Origin: Spirobacillus cienkowskii
GTDB lineage: Bacteria; Bdellovibrionota_B; Oligoflexia; Silvanigrellales; Silvanigrellaceae
NCBI RefSeq assembly: GCF_037081835.1
Contig: NZ_CP146516.1
Location: 1,015,501 to 1,079,500, forward strand
Reading direction: 5' to 3'
Length of the DNA: 64,000 bases
Shown here: one piece after another, positions 18,292 through 27,979 of the stretch
How the letters are laid out: the number at the start of each line of letters is the position of its first letter
How positions within the stretch are numbered: position 1 is the first letter of the stretch
The notes under the pieces: generated by a model
What the model was told of the DNA's origin: nothing
Database searches by the model: none
The model's input: the letters and a program-made list of their open reading frames with translations, nothing else
Position numbers and translations under genes: made by a program

Positions 18292-18517
18292 ACTCCTTTA
18301 ACTTAAAAAAAAATTATATAACAAAAATACAAGTAAAGCCAACTTTCGACAAGCAAAAAATCCTATCCTCATTTTGCTTGCTTTGTGCGGCTTTCAATTC
18401 AACCTTGCACCGTTTGGTGCTGTGGTTTTTTCAGCTCACTTATATCCTCGCTCTGAAGAACGAGGTCTTGCGCTCGGTTGCGATAAAATTTTGATTGAAT
18501 AATTTAAGGTTTTTTGT

Positions 18518-18793
18518 TTACTTAATTTCAAGCACCTTCTCGCGGCTTGTTTGGCCTTTGATTATAGAAACAGAGGATTTAGAAACCCCAAAACTTTTTG
18601 CAATTAACTTAATCACTGCGTCATTGGCTTTGCCATCTTCTGGAGGCGCTGTAACATAAACCCTTAAAAAAATGCTACCATCTGGCAAAATCTCTTGTTT
18701 AACTTTTTCTGTTTTTGCTTTAGTAGTCACTTTAATTCTGATTGTTGCTGGTATGGTGATATTTTTTAATAGTTCAGTTTTCACAATTTTCAT
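18518..18793 (-). CDS. DUF167 (YggU-like) protein
   Basis: 91-aa protein with the DUF167 signature APPEDGKANDAVIKLIA and the G-Q-x-S-R-x-K end. Function is unknown. ATG 18793 overlaps the 3' end of the symporter gene by 20 bases, so the two are probably cotranscribed. A GTG at 18811 would add six residues. Confidence 0.88.
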   Translation of the reverse strand: MKIVKTELLKNITIPATIRIKVTTKAKTEKVKQEILPDGSIFLRVYVTAPPEDGKANDAVIKLIAKSFGVSKSSVSIIKGQTSREKVLEIK

Positions 18794-19994
18794 TGACCAC
18801 TTTTGCGACACAGGTATCAGACCAAACGTTGAGCGAAGTTTCGAGCATATCGATTAAACTGTAAAAAGGCAAAATAAGTCCAAGAAGAACAATCGGCACA
18901 TTCATGCTAGCAAGAAGGCTTGCGCTTAAAAAGAAGCATCCCATTGGTACACCTGCATTGCCGATTGCTGCAATAGTGGCAATAAAAATCCAGGCAATCA
19001 TTGTGCTTGCTGTAATTTCTATACCATTATTTTGCATAAGAAAAATAACAGTTGCAAAAATAAAGGCGGCGCATCCATTCATATTGATGCTGGTGCAAAG
19101 GGGCAAAACAAAGCGGCTTACTTTTGGAGAAATATTGAGTTTTTGTTCAGCCACTTCCATTGTAACAGGTAAGGTGCCCGCCGAAGATTTCGTAAAAAAA
19201 GCCAAAGATAAAGCGGGAGATGCTCCCTTTATAGTTTGCAGTACAGGAATTTTATTAATTTTTAACCATAGTGGTAAGATAATTAAACCTTGTACAATAT
19301 TGGCAAGTACAATAATGCCTAAGTATTCGCCAATACCTTTAAAATCAAACCCCTCTTTGAGCTGCATCACGGTTACTGTAATAAAGCCAAATAAAGCAAT
19401 TGGTATGATTGCAATAATCCATTTGGTGATTACAATAAAAAGAGAGTGTGCGCCCTGAAAAAAATGAATAATTGTTTGCTTTGATTCAAGCTCTGGAATG
19501 TAGCGAATGGCTGCGCCAATTACAACAGAAATTAATAAAACCGACATGACTTGATGCTCTAAAAATGGAGAGAACAGGCTTGTCGGTAAAATATTTAAAA
19601 TGTGCGTTAAATAATTTTGGTTAGTATATGCTGTAAGAGGCTCAGAAAGAGCTGTTATTTGGACGCGGCTAGGTTGGATTATCCAATATAACAAGCAGCT
19701 TATGGATGCTGCAATGAGAGTTGTTCCCAGGGTATAAAATAATGTAAGCCGCCAGATTTTTTTGGTGGAGGCGTCAGAGCGGTAGCTCGACATGGTGACA
19801 ATGAGAGACAGAGAAATAACGGGTAAGCTTATAAATTTAAAAATTTTTATAAAGGCATCTGACACAAAAATACCAATGCTTTGAAATGTGCTGCTTGATG
19901 AAAGTCCACAGGCAATGCCCAATAAAATCATGAGCAAGTATGCCAAAGGTTTTATAAAAATCTTTAAATTTTTTAGAGGGTATGAAAAGAGCAT
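18774..19994 (-). CDS. Dicarboxylate/amino acid:cation symporter (DAACS family)
   Basis: 406-aa inner-membrane transporter of the GltP/DctA/SstT family, driving uptake of dicarboxylates or acidic amino acids with H+ or Na+. The re-entrant loop motif (KSSAGTLPVTM), the CTSINMNGCAAF helix and the NAGVPMGCFFL loop are typical. Substrate cannot be fixed from sequence. AGGAA lies 6 bases before the ATG. It is divergent from the efflux pair at 20211. Confidence 0.88.
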   Translation of the reverse strand: MLFSYPLKNLKIFIKPLAYLLMILLGIACGLSSSSTFQSIGIFVSDAFIKIFKFISLPVISLSLIVTMSSYRSDASTKKIWRLTLFYTLGTTLIAASISCLLYWIIQPSRVQITALSEPLTAYTNQNYLTHILNILPTSLFSPFLEHQVMSVLLISVVIGAAIRYIPELESKQTIIHFFQGAHSLFIVITKWIIAIIPIALFGFITVTVMQLKEGFDFKGIGEYLGIIVLANIVQGLIILPLWLKINKIPVLQTIKGASPALSLAFFTKSSAGTLPVTMEVAEQKLNISPKVSRFVLPLCTSINMNGCAAFIFATVIFLMQNNGIEITASTMIAWIFIATIAAIGNAGVPMGCFFLSASLLASMNVPIVLLGLILPFYSLIDMLETSLNVWSDTCVAKVVNENCEN

Positions 19995-20130
19995 TCTAAT
20001 TTCCTGTGTAATTTTAAAGCAAATAATATTATAATTAAGAAGGGTAAAGACAAAAAATACAACATCGAAGTAAAGAGAGGAAAAAGAAATTATTAATGAA
20101 ATAAAGCATAGAAACTACCAATAAGGAAAA

Positions 20131-20148
20131 TTGCTTATAACAAAGCAA
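20131..20148 (+). promoter_or_regulatory. Palindrome upstream of the efflux pair
   Basis: TTGCTT-ATAACA-AAGCAA is a perfect interrupted palindrome 62 bases before the emrA-like start. Emr-type pumps are commonly controlled by MarR or TetR repressors, so it may be an operator. No regulator gene is adjacent. Confidence 0.35.
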
Positions 20149-20210
20149 CCCAAATATTATTCAGCTTTTCAAATAAGTCAACTTTTAATTTTTACTTTAG
20201 GTGAATAATT

Positions 20211-21065
20211 ATGAAAATAACCAAAAAAAACTTGGCAATATTAAGTGCTTTATTATTTATGATTATAATAATTTTATATTTTGTATATCAAAATATCGTT
20301 TATGTTTCTACAGATAATGCAAAAATTGAGGGGCATGCAGTTCTACTAACGCCAAAGGTAACTGGATTTATAATTGCAGTAAATTTTGAACAGGGTCAAA
20401 AGGTAAAAAAAGGACAAATTATAATTGAAATAGATGATCGTGATGCGCAAAATTCTCTTAAACAATCAAAGGCAAACCTAATCTCGGTTACTGCCAAATT
20501 AAAAGAGGCTGAAAGTAACTATAAAAGAACAGAAAGACTTTATAAAATAGGAGCTGCAACACAGCAACAATTTGATTCAACTTATGCAAATTATTCGGAT
20601 ATTAAAGCACAAATGGACAGTTTGCACGCCCAAGTTGCTCAAGCGGAATTAACAATAGAGCATACTAAAATTAAAGCACCAAGACATGGAATTATCGGAA
20701 AAATTTCTGCAGAAGTGGGGCAACTGGCTGCATCAGGTGTTCCATTAATAGGTTTTGTAGATTCTGAGGAACGATGGGTGATAGCAAATTTTAAAGAGAC
20801 AGAAATTCAATCTATAAGTCCTGGTAGTAAAGCCTATATAGAAATTGATGCATTTCCAGAAAAAAAATATGTTGGCAAAGTTTTTTCTTTAAGTCCTGCA
20901 ACAGGAGCAACGTTTACTTTGTTACCTCCAGATAATGCAACTGGTAATTTTACTAAAGTTGTACAACGTATTCCTGTTAAAATAAAGTTTGAGCAACTTT
21001 CAGAACAAGATATTGATATCTTAAAAAATGGACTTTCTGTATTTCTAAAAATAAAAAAAACATAG
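20211..21065 (+). CDS. emrA: EmrA-like membrane fusion protein (HlyD family)
   Basis: 284-aa periplasmic adaptor of a tripartite drug efflux pump. One N-terminal membrane helix (about 8-28) is followed by a biotinyl-lipoyl half (TPKVTGFIIAVNFEQGQKV), a helical hairpin (about 85-145) and the second lipoyl half (IKAPRHGIIGKISAEVGQ). It is shorter than E. coli EmrA (390 aa) because the coiled hairpin is short. The stop is 9 bases before the next gene, its MFS partner. Confidence 0.9.
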   Translation: MKITKKNLAILSALLFMIIIILYFVYQNIVYVSTDNAKIEGHAVLLTPKVTGFIIAVNFEQGQKVKKGQIIIEIDDRDAQNSLKQSKANLISVTAKLKEAESNYKRTERLYKIGAATQQQFDSTYANYSDIKAQMDSLHAQVAQAELTIEHTKIKAPRHGIIGKISAEVGQLAASGVPLIGFVDSEERWVIANFKETEIQSISPGSKAYIEIDAFPEKKYVGKVFSLSPATGATFTLLPPDNATGNFTKVVQRIPVKIKFEQLSEQDIDILKNGLSVFLKIKKT

Positions 21066-21074
21066 GGTTATTAT

Positions 21075-22625
21075 ATGGATTTTAAGTCAAAGCTTATCGT
21101 ATTTGTAGCAGTACTGGCTTCTTTGCTAGAAATCATTGATACCTCAATTGTTAATGTTGCCATACCAACGATGATGGGTAATTTAGGCGCAACTTTAGAT
21201 GATATCAGTTTGATTGTGACAGGATATGCCGTTGCAAATGCAATTATTTTACCTGTTTCGGCGTGGCTTAGTGAAAGAATTGGGCGAAGAAATTATTTTT
21301 TAGGTTGTATTGCAATATTTACTGCGGCATCTGTTGCATGTGGTTTAGCGCCAAATCTTGTAACCTTAATTATTTTTAGAATTGTCCAAGGATTAGCTGG
21401 AGGTGCATTGTTACCAACTTCACAGGCTTTAATATTTGAACAATTTCCGAAAGAAAAATCTGGTATTGCAGGAGCAATTTTTGGAATGAGTGTGATGGTA
21501 GGTCCAACCTTAGGTCCAGTTATGGGGGGATTTTTAACAGATAATTATGGATGGCGTTCAATCTTTAATATCAATTTACCAATTGGTATGATTGCTATAT
21601 TTATAGGATCTTTGTGTGTTTTTGATAGAACAGATCAACAAAAAACTACAAAAAACTTAGATTACTTGGGATTTGTTTTTTTAGCATTAGGTATCGGATG
21701 CTTTCAATTTTTAATAGAACGCGGAAATACTGAAGATTGGTTTGCTTCAAAAGCAATACTAGCATGTGCAATTATTTCAGCAATTTCAATTGTGCTGTTT
21801 ATTTGGTGGGAATTACGCACAAAATTTCCTATTTTAAATTTAAAACTATTTAAAGAACCGATTGTTATCAGTGGTGTAACGTTAATGTCGTGTTTAGGAT
21901 TTTTTTTATATAGCATTGTTTTTGTACTCCCCGTATTTTTAACAACATCTTTTAATTTTACAGCAACGCAAACTGGACAGCTTTTTATTCCTGGCTCAAT
22001 TCTTACTGCTTTGATGATGCCTTTTATTGGAAAATCTGTTCAATCAATTTCTGATCCAAGAATTTTAATTATAATAGGACTTGTTTCTGTTGAGTTTTGT
22101 TTGTTTTCTATGACTTATTTTTCTACTGAAACATCCCAAACTCAATTGCTAAATTCTTTGTATATTCGTGGTTTTGCACTTGCTTTTTTATTTGTGCCTA
22201 TTAATTCTACAATTTTGAGTCAATTTAAGGGGTTTGATCTAGGGCAAGTTGCTGGATTATTAAATTTATTTCGTCAAATTGGAGGCAGTATTGGAATAGC
22301 TTTTATAGATACATTGTTAACAAAAAATATGAAAAAAAATTATAATGAATTATTAACTCATGTTTCAAGCGTTGATCAAAATTCGAGTATTCATTTTAAT
22401 TCAAGCATGGCAAATATGTCTCATTCTATGGTTAAAGATATTGGCCTAGCAAACTCTAATGATGCTGCATTACAAATATTGTACAATAGAGTGCAAGGAC
22501 AAGTTTTTATGTTAAGTTTTTTGCAGTTGATTGTAATTATGATGGTTATATTTTCAATTGCATTTGTGCCAATTTTTCTTATTAAATTAAAAAAGAAAGT
22601 CACTAATATATCTGATTCGCATTAA
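21075..22625 (+). CDS. emrB: EmrB-like MFS drug transporter (DHA2, 14 helices)
   Basis: 516-aa proton-driven exporter. The first helix contains LLEIIDTSIVNVAIP (the D1 motif of DHA2 pumps), motif A is SAWLSERIGRRNYF, and motif C is GPTLGPVMGGFL. It pairs with the adaptor encoded just upstream; a TolC-type outer-membrane partner is not in the window. The 3' end nearly abuts the convergent POT transporter (2-base gap). Confidence 0.92.
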   Translation: MDFKSKLIVFVAVLASLLEIIDTSIVNVAIPTMMGNLGATLDDISLIVTGYAVANAIILPVSAWLSERIGRRNYFLGCIAIFTAASVACGLAPNLVTLIIFRIVQGLAGGALLPTSQALIFEQFPKEKSGIAGAIFGMSVMVGPTLGPVMGGFLTDNYGWRSIFNINLPIGMIAIFIGSLCVFDRTDQQKTTKNLDYLGFVFLALGIGCFQFLIERGNTEDWFASKAILACAIISAISIVLFIWWELRTKFPILNLKLFKEPIVISGVTLMSCLGFFLYSIVFVLPVFLTTSFNFTATQTGQLFIPGSILTALMMPFIGKSVQSISDPRILIIIGLVSVEFCLFSMTYFSTETSQTQLLNSLYIRGFALAFLFVPINSTILSQFKGFDLGQVAGLLNLFRQIGGSIGIAFIDTLLTKNMKKNYNELLTHVSSVDQNSSIHFNSSMANMSHSMVKDIGLANSNDAALQILYNRVQGQVFMLSFLQLIVIMMVIFSIAFVPIFLIKLKKKVTNISDSH

Positions 22626-22627
22626 TT

Positions 22628-23959
22628 TTAATTAGATAATTTTTTATGTTCTTCTTTTGCTGCATCGTTAGCAATTTTTATAAATTTACCTTTGATAAAA
22701 TAAAAAACAATCGCTCCTATTAAAATAGTAATACTAACAAAAAGAAAAGTTTTAAAAGGCTCTTTTAATGAATATGCCCCTATTTTTGCCGCTATCAAAC
22801 TAGTAATTCCAAAAATGGCAAGATAAAATGATTGAAATAGTGATTTGTATCTTAAAGGTGCCATTCTACTGATAGCTGACATCATAACTGGTGAGATCAT
22901 GGTTTCACTAATTGAAAACGCAATTATAAATAAAATTATTTGTAAATAGTGAAATGGTTTTTCTGAATTACTAGCATGTAAACTTATAAAAGAAAGATAT
23001 GTAAAATAAAATAAAGCAATAGCAGAAATAAACATTGCTAAATTAATTTGACTAAAAAAATGTGGATATTTGTTTATACGATAAAGTTTTGATAATATAT
23101 ACGTTAAAATTGGAGTAAATGCTAAAATAGTTAAGCTTTCAAGAGACATAAAAAATGTTGTTGGAATATCATAGCCAAAAAAACTTTTTTCGGTGAATTT
23201 TTCTATGTATAAAGATAAAGTACCAGATGATGTTATATTATAACTTACTGTCCATAAACTAAAAAATAAAAATGTTATAATTAATGTATGAAGAGATTTA
23301 ATTTGAATTGCTGTTAAAGGTTTCTTTTCTAAGCGAGATATTTTTTTTACTTTAGGAGAATGTTCTAAAACGACATGCTTTTTACCAAAATAAAAAACTA
23401 GCATTCCAATAATCATTCCAACTCCTGCAGAGGACAGAGAGACGCCATATCCAAAGTTTTGCAGCAAGATTCCGCTACTAAAACCTGCAGCCATACCACC
23501 AACATTGATGCCAAAATAATACCAACTAAAACCAGCCTCTCGTCTTTGATCGTGCGGCGAATAAAGATCGCCAAGCAGTGAGGGCATACACGGTTTAAAA
23601 AATCCTGTTCCTGAAGCCACACAAATAAGTGCTGCATAAAAGATTATTTCATGGCTAGAAAATAGCATTAAAAAGTGACCTAAAATAATAGTCAAGCCAC
23701 CTACAAAAACTGCCACCCTACGTCCAATAAATCGATCTGCAATAAAAGAACCAATTATTGGCAGTGTAAATGCTGCCATGGTATAAATTCCCATTAATGC
23801 CAACGATCTTTCATTACTCCAGCCTAGCCCACCTTGTGCAAGAGGTGCAGAAGCATAAAGAACAAGTAAATAAGAAAGAGTATAGAAACTCAGTCTTTCA
23901 AATACTTCTGTATACGCCAAGACATACATACCCTTAGGCTGCTTATATTTTACTGTCAT
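22628..23959 (-). CDS. POT/PTR-family peptide transporter
   Basis: 443-aa MFS protein of the proton-dependent oligopeptide family. The first helix has the TEVFERLSFY motif (ExxERFxYY type), followed by FIADRFIGRR and the PTR signature FSWYYFGINVGGM. Substrates are probably di/tripeptides, though POT members vary. It lacks the extra two-helix insertion of larger members. Transcribed toward emrB. Confidence 0.88.
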   Translation of the reverse strand: MTVKYKQPKGMYVLAYTEVFERLSFYTLSYLLVLYASAPLAQGGLGWSNERSLALMGIYTMAAFTLPIIGSFIADRFIGRRVAVFVGGLTIILGHFLMLFSSHEIIFYAALICVASGTGFFKPCMPSLLGDLYSPHDQRREAGFSWYYFGINVGGMAAGFSSGILLQNFGYGVSLSSAGVGMIIGMLVFYFGKKHVVLEHSPKVKKISRLEKKPLTAIQIKSLHTLIITFLFFSLWTVSYNITSSGTLSLYIEKFTEKSFFGYDIPTTFFMSLESLTILAFTPILTYILSKLYRINKYPHFFSQINLAMFISAIALFYFTYLSFISLHASNSEKPFHYLQIILFIIAFSISETMISPVMMSAISRMAPLRYKSLFQSFYLAIFGITSLIAAKIGAYSLKEPFKTFLFVSITILIGAIVFYFIKGKFIKIANDAAKEEHKKLSN

Positions 23960-24082
23960 GTTAATCTCGTCGTTTAGTTGTTAAAAATTCTCTTTCAATT
24001 TTAGCGTTAAAAAAATAAATTTGCCAAGTAGTATTAAAATAAATTTTAAAAAATTAAAATATGTTGTTTTTTATATAATAAG

Positions 24083-25051
24083 TTATTGTTTTTGTGTTTT
24101 GTTTAAATTAGAGACGATTCCGAACTCAAAACAAGACGGACAAAGTGACTTTATGTTAACTGAATCGGATGGATCAATAATAATAACAAAACCAACCCCC
24201 ATATTCCAAACATTATATGCTTCTTCATCAGAAATAGCACCTAATTTTTGAAAATAATTCATAATTGGATGGGTCGGAATTTTATTTTTTTCTATCTCAA
24301 AAATTAAATTTTCTGGCAAAACTCTTGTTATATTTGAGAGTCCTCCTCCAGTAATATGTGCCATTCCTTTAATTTTTATTTGAGATTTTAAATTGAGAAT
24401 TTCATTGACGTATAATTTTGTTGGTTTCGTTAAGTAATCACCTAATATTTCTCCCTCAATGGTAGAATTAAGAGATATATTGTGTGTTTGCAATAACTTT
24501 CGAATTAATGAGTAGCCGTTAGCGTGAAAACCATTACTTGGAAAACCAAAAATTAAATCACCGCTTTTAATTTTTTTTCCGTCGATTATCGAATTATTTA
24601 ATACTTCACCAACTGCAAAACCAGCAAGATCAAACTTGTTATTATCATAGAAACCAGGCATTTCTGCTGTTTCTCCTCCTAATAATAGACAGGAATGATC
24701 TTGGCATGCTTTAATAATACCTTTAATGACTCTGTGCGCAATGTCCACATCCAAACGCCCGGTAGCAAAATAATCTAAAAAAAATAATGGTCTTGCTCCG
24801 CATACAATTAAGTCATTTAAGTTCATGGCCACAAGATCTTGACCAAGATCTTCGTACCTTTCCATCGCAATCCCTATTTCTAACTTTGTGCCCACGCCAT
24901 CTGTGCACGCAACGAGTGAACGTGTGTCATCCAAACGATAAATGCCAGCAAATCCTCCAATTGTAGGACTCACTTTTTTTATACGATCAACTAACCATTC
25001 TCCTGCTTTGATGTTTACTCCTGCTTTTTCATATTGAGTAACTACTGTCAT
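24083..25051 (-). CDS. purM: FGAM cyclo-ligase (AIR synthetase) PurM
   Basis: Closes the imidazole ring to make AIR. The N-terminal YEKAGVNIKAGE, ACTDGVGTKLEIG and DLVAMNLNDLIVCGARPLFFLDY segments are canonical. The 322-aa length is slightly under the usual 345. It is the last gene of the purine operon and its start overlaps purN by 23 bases. The downstream region has only weak AT hairpins, so the terminator is uncertain. Confidence 0.96.
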   Translation of the reverse strand: MTVVTQYEKAGVNIKAGEWLVDRIKKVSPTIGGFAGIYRLDDTRSLVACTDGVGTKLEIGIAMERYEDLGQDLVAMNLNDLIVCGARPLFFLDYFATGRLDVDIAHRVIKGIIKACQDHSCLLLGGETAEMPGFYDNNKFDLAGFAVGEVLNNSIIDGKKIKSGDLIFGFPSNGFHANGYSLIRKLLQTHNISLNSTIEGEILGDYLTKPTKLYVNEILNLKSQIKIKGMAHITGGGLSNITRVLPENLIFEIEKNKIPTHPIMNYFQKLGAISDEEAYNVWNMGVGFVIIIDPSDSVNIKSLCPSCFEFGIVSNLNKTQKQ

Positions 25052-25625
25052 AATTAACCTTTCTGTTACTTATAATGTTCTTTAAGGTTTCGGTATATAA
25101 CTGATGCTCCAATGATCGTACTCTGTTTTTAAGTTCTATAATTGTTTCAAACGGGAAAACAGGAAATTCAGTGTAATTTAAAAGCCTTCCTGCGTCGAGT
25201 TTAGGAATTGTTTCATGAATTGATAACCCCCAGCAGGGCATTTTATTTTTAATAGCAAATTCGTATCCATGCGCCCCTTGATATAAATCTAACGGAGCAG
25301 GGTGAAGGTTTATAATAGAAAGGTTTGTGGGGTAATTTTTAAGTTCTTCAAAAAAAGTAGTCGATAATATTCTCATGTATCCAGCGAGTGCAATGACTAA
25401 AATATCTGGAATTGTATGCAATATTTTCCAAATAGCCTTTTCATGTTCTGCACGCGAGCTAAAATTTTTGTGCGGGATTACTTTAAAGTCAATGTTTAAT
25501 TTTTTTGAAATTTCTATAACACCTGCATTTTCGATATTACAGATGAGTAATTTTTTTTGTGCTGGAAAAGCTTGTGCAATTGCTTCAAAATTAGATCCAG
25601 TACCACTTGCAAACACAACAATCAT
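25029..25625 (-). CDS. purN: GAR formyltransferase PurN
   Basis: Uses 10-formyl-THF to formylate GAR. The folate/GAR site is present: FASGTGSNFEAIA at the start, the catalytic Asn and His in IINLHPAP, and Asp in PKLDAGRLL. ATG 25625 is preferred; an in-frame GTG at 25640 would add five residues. It starts 19 bases after purC/D and overlaps purM. The HPAPLDLYQG loop departs from the common HPSLLPxxxG. Confidence 0.93.
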   Translation of the reverse strand: MIVVFASGTGSNFEAIAQAFPAQKKLLICNIENAGVIEISKKLNIDFKVIPHKNFSSRAEHEKAIWKILHTIPDILVIALAGYMRILSTTFFEELKNYPTNLSIINLHPAPLDLYQGAHGYEFAIKNKMPCWGLSIHETIPKLDAGRLLNYTEFPVFPFETIIELKNRVRSLEHQLYTETLKNIISNRKVNYDSSYSI

Positions 25626-25644
25626 AAATTGCTTTACCACTTAA

Positions 25645-27966
25645 TTAGTTATTGTTTTCAAATTCTAAACCAATATCGGTTCTAAAATGAGGGGAGATCT
25701 CATCTCCAAAATTGTTTTTTAACTTAACAGCATTCATAATTTCATAGGCATTGTTGCGTGCATTTGAAAATGAGGTATGAGCGGCCAAGACTCCAAGGAT
25801 TCTTCCTCCTGTTGTGGTTTTATCGGTTTCAATAGCAGAGGGAATCAATTCGCAATTCAATTTTTCTATTTCGTGAGCAGAAGGCAAAAGAACTTCGCGG
25901 CGTTCAGGAGTTGTAAAAGGATATTCTGGTGCCGCGCCCACAACAAAAACTCTTTTTAGTTGATCATGGTCAAATGGAGTTTGAATTTTGTTTTGAAATA
26001 AAAATGGTAATTTTTTAGAAGTTCTTAAACATTCTATATAAAAATCACGTTGTAGCCCTGGTAAAATAACTTGGGTTTCGGGATCTCCAAGTCTACAATT
26101 GTATTCAAGCAGCCACGCGCTTTGCTGTTTATCGACCATAAATCCAGCAAACAAAAAGCCATAATAAGGCATATTGCGTAAACTCAACTCTTTAAGAGTT
26201 TTACTAAAAGTCGCAGTAATTTGCTCCATTATTGGATTAGAAACGAACATGGGAGCAAGTGTTCCCATTCCTCCAGTGTTAGGTCCTGATTGATGATCAT
26301 CGCGGCGTTTGTAATCTTGCGCAATTGGAAGTAATCGAAACTGTTCGGCATTACACAGAGCAATCACAGATAATTCATAGCCTGTAATGAGTTCTTCAAT
26401 GAGAAAAAAAGGTTCACCTTGAATTTTACTAAACGAGGGAGTTTTGAGTTGGTTTAGCAATTGCGCCCAATCTGAAATATTGTTTTCAATAGAGTGCAAA
26501 GCACAAGAGATGTCGTCAACAGTTTGAAGTAGAAAAACTCCTTTACCCGCTGCCAATCCATCATATTTAATAACGCATGGCAAAGTCAGATCAGGCGTGT
26601 GGCCTTCGGTTAAGTGCTGTTGCAATGCATTTTTAAGGTGAGTCCAGCTTATCGCTGTTGAACGTGGCGTGAGTACGCCAGCGGCATGCATAATTTCTTT
26701 ACTAAATATTTTACTTGTTTCAAGCGAAGCGCACGATAATGAGGGGGCAAGAACAGGAATTTGATATGTGCTACAGGCTTCGGCAATCCCTTGCGCAATT
26801 GGTATTTCTGGACCAGAAATCACCAAGCCAACATTGTGGTCTTTAGCAAAACGAGCAATGTCTTGAATTTGGGAATACGGACAATGAGAATATTTTGGAG
26901 ATTGCCAAAGCCTATCTCCAGACGCGCAAAATACTGTATTGACTTCGGGTAGTTTGGCAACAGAAGAATAAATGGAATAATCTCTTCCCCCATTTCCTAT
27001 AACTAAAACTTTGCTTGGGTATGTAGCAGATAAAATAATTTCGTCAAATAAATGAGATGGCATAGGCCAGTCTGCAAGACAATGATGAAATATTTCTTGA
27101 GTGCTGATAGTGCCAATAAGAGTTTGATACAGTTCTTGATATCGTTCTGTGATTTTTTGTGCCAAGTGTTTTGTTTGCTCAGTGTCTTGTAAAAATGGAT
27201 GCTCTGTAGGATTGCTCAGAACATTTTCAATGCTATTATTAAATAAAGTTAGTATTTCTTCTCGAAGAAATTCTTTTGAAAGCTGTTTTGGGGTTGTCGT
27301 ATTGTTATCAATTGCATACCAGTAACGAGAAGAATCGGGAGTATGTACTTCGTCAACAAGGATAATGCGGTCTTCAAAAATTCCCATTTCATACTTGGTA
27401 TCAACTAAAATTAGCTCTCGTGAATGCGCTTGACTCTGACCAAAGTTAAAGAGTTCTAAAGCTTTAGTACAGATAAATTCCCAATTATCTTTGCCGACAA
27501 TTTTTGCGGCTTCATGGTTTGAGATGGGTTGATCATGATTCCCTTGAACTTTAATTGCTGGTGTGATGATGGGGTGTGGGAATTTTTGATTTTGTGCCAT
27601 CCCTTCAGGAAGTGCAATCCCAAAATTTTTATAAACTTCGAGCGTACCATGTTCTGAATACATTCTCCATAAACTTCCAGTAAGGTAACCTCTTACAATA
27701 ATTTCAATTGGAAACACTTCCGCATTTTTTACTAATGTATGCGAATTTGATAAACAACCAATTAAGTTATTTTCAATAATATGTGAGGTTTTTAAAAAAT
27801 TCCAAACGGAAATTGCTTGGAGAATTTCTCCTTTTTTTTCTACTTCAAACGGAAAAATAAAATCAAAAGCTGAAATACGGTTTGATGTCTGAATAATTCT
27901 TGTATTGTTGTTTAAAATAATAGAATTTCTGACTTTACCCAGATGAACATTTTTAACCATTTCCAT
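25645..27966 (-). CDS. purCD: PurC-PurD fusion: SAICAR synthase plus GAR synthetase
   Basis: One 773-aa frame carries two enzymes of the same pathway. Residues 1 to about 308 are SAICAR synthase (RISAFDFIFPF, EIIVRGYLTGS, ELILVDTKYEMG, DEVHTPDSSRYW). Residues about 316-773 are GAR synthetase (KVLVIGNGGRDYS, ATP-grasp IKYDGLAAGKGV, GPNTGGMGTLAP, LLEYNCRLGDPETQV, TTGGRILGV). No stop or frameshift separates them. ATG 27966 has AGGA 9 bases before it and lies 13 bases after pyrF. These enzymes catalyse steps 7 and 2, so the fusion is not of consecutive steps. Confidence 0.95.
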   Translation of the reverse strand: MEMVKNVHLGKVRNSIILNNNTRIIQTSNRISAFDFIFPFEVEKKGEILQAISVWNFLKTSHIIENNLIGCLSNSHTLVKNAEVFPIEIIVRGYLTGSLWRMYSEHGTLEVYKNFGIALPEGMAQNQKFPHPIITPAIKVQGNHDQPISNHEAAKIVGKDNWEFICTKALELFNFGQSQAHSRELILVDTKYEMGIFEDRIILVDEVHTPDSSRYWYAIDNNTTTPKQLSKEFLREEILTLFNNSIENVLSNPTEHPFLQDTEQTKHLAQKITERYQELYQTLIGTISTQEIFHHCLADWPMPSHLFDEIILSATYPSKVLVIGNGGRDYSIYSSVAKLPEVNTVFCASGDRLWQSPKYSHCPYSQIQDIARFAKDHNVGLVISGPEIPIAQGIAEACSTYQIPVLAPSLSCASLETSKIFSKEIMHAAGVLTPRSTAISWTHLKNALQQHLTEGHTPDLTLPCVIKYDGLAAGKGVFLLQTVDDISCALHSIENNISDWAQLLNQLKTPSFSKIQGEPFFLIEELITGYELSVIALCNAEQFRLLPIAQDYKRRDDHQSGPNTGGMGTLAPMFVSNPIMEQITATFSKTLKELSLRNMPYYGFLFAGFMVDKQQSAWLLEYNCRLGDPETQVILPGLQRDFYIECLRTSKKLPFLFQNKIQTPFDHDQLKRVFVVGAAPEYPFTTPERREVLLPSAHEIEKLNCELIPSAIETDKTTTGGRILGVLAAHTSFSNARNNAYEIMNAVKLKNNFGDEISPHFRTDIGLEFENNN

Positions 27967-27979
27967 AAACTGTGTTCCT

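Larger units (their letters stand above)
17062..18470 (-). mobile_element. IS200/IS605-group element carrying only tnpB
   Basis: The tnpB gene is flanked on its 3' side by a canonical right end: hairpin CCCCT/AGGGG (17072-17076 with 17087-17091) next to GACATCC at about 17064. The left end is less certain. It has a hairpin GCACC-GTTT-GGTGC (18407-18420) and another at 18446-18465. No tnpA is present, so the element depends on a helper or is domesticated. As usual for this group, no target duplication is seen. The element truncates tspO. Confidence 0.75.

Noticed and set aside
18904-19458. Long open frame of 184 codons opposite the symporter
   Set aside because: It is the mirror of a hydrophobic transporter gene with clear family motifs; no ribosome site and no recognisable domain.
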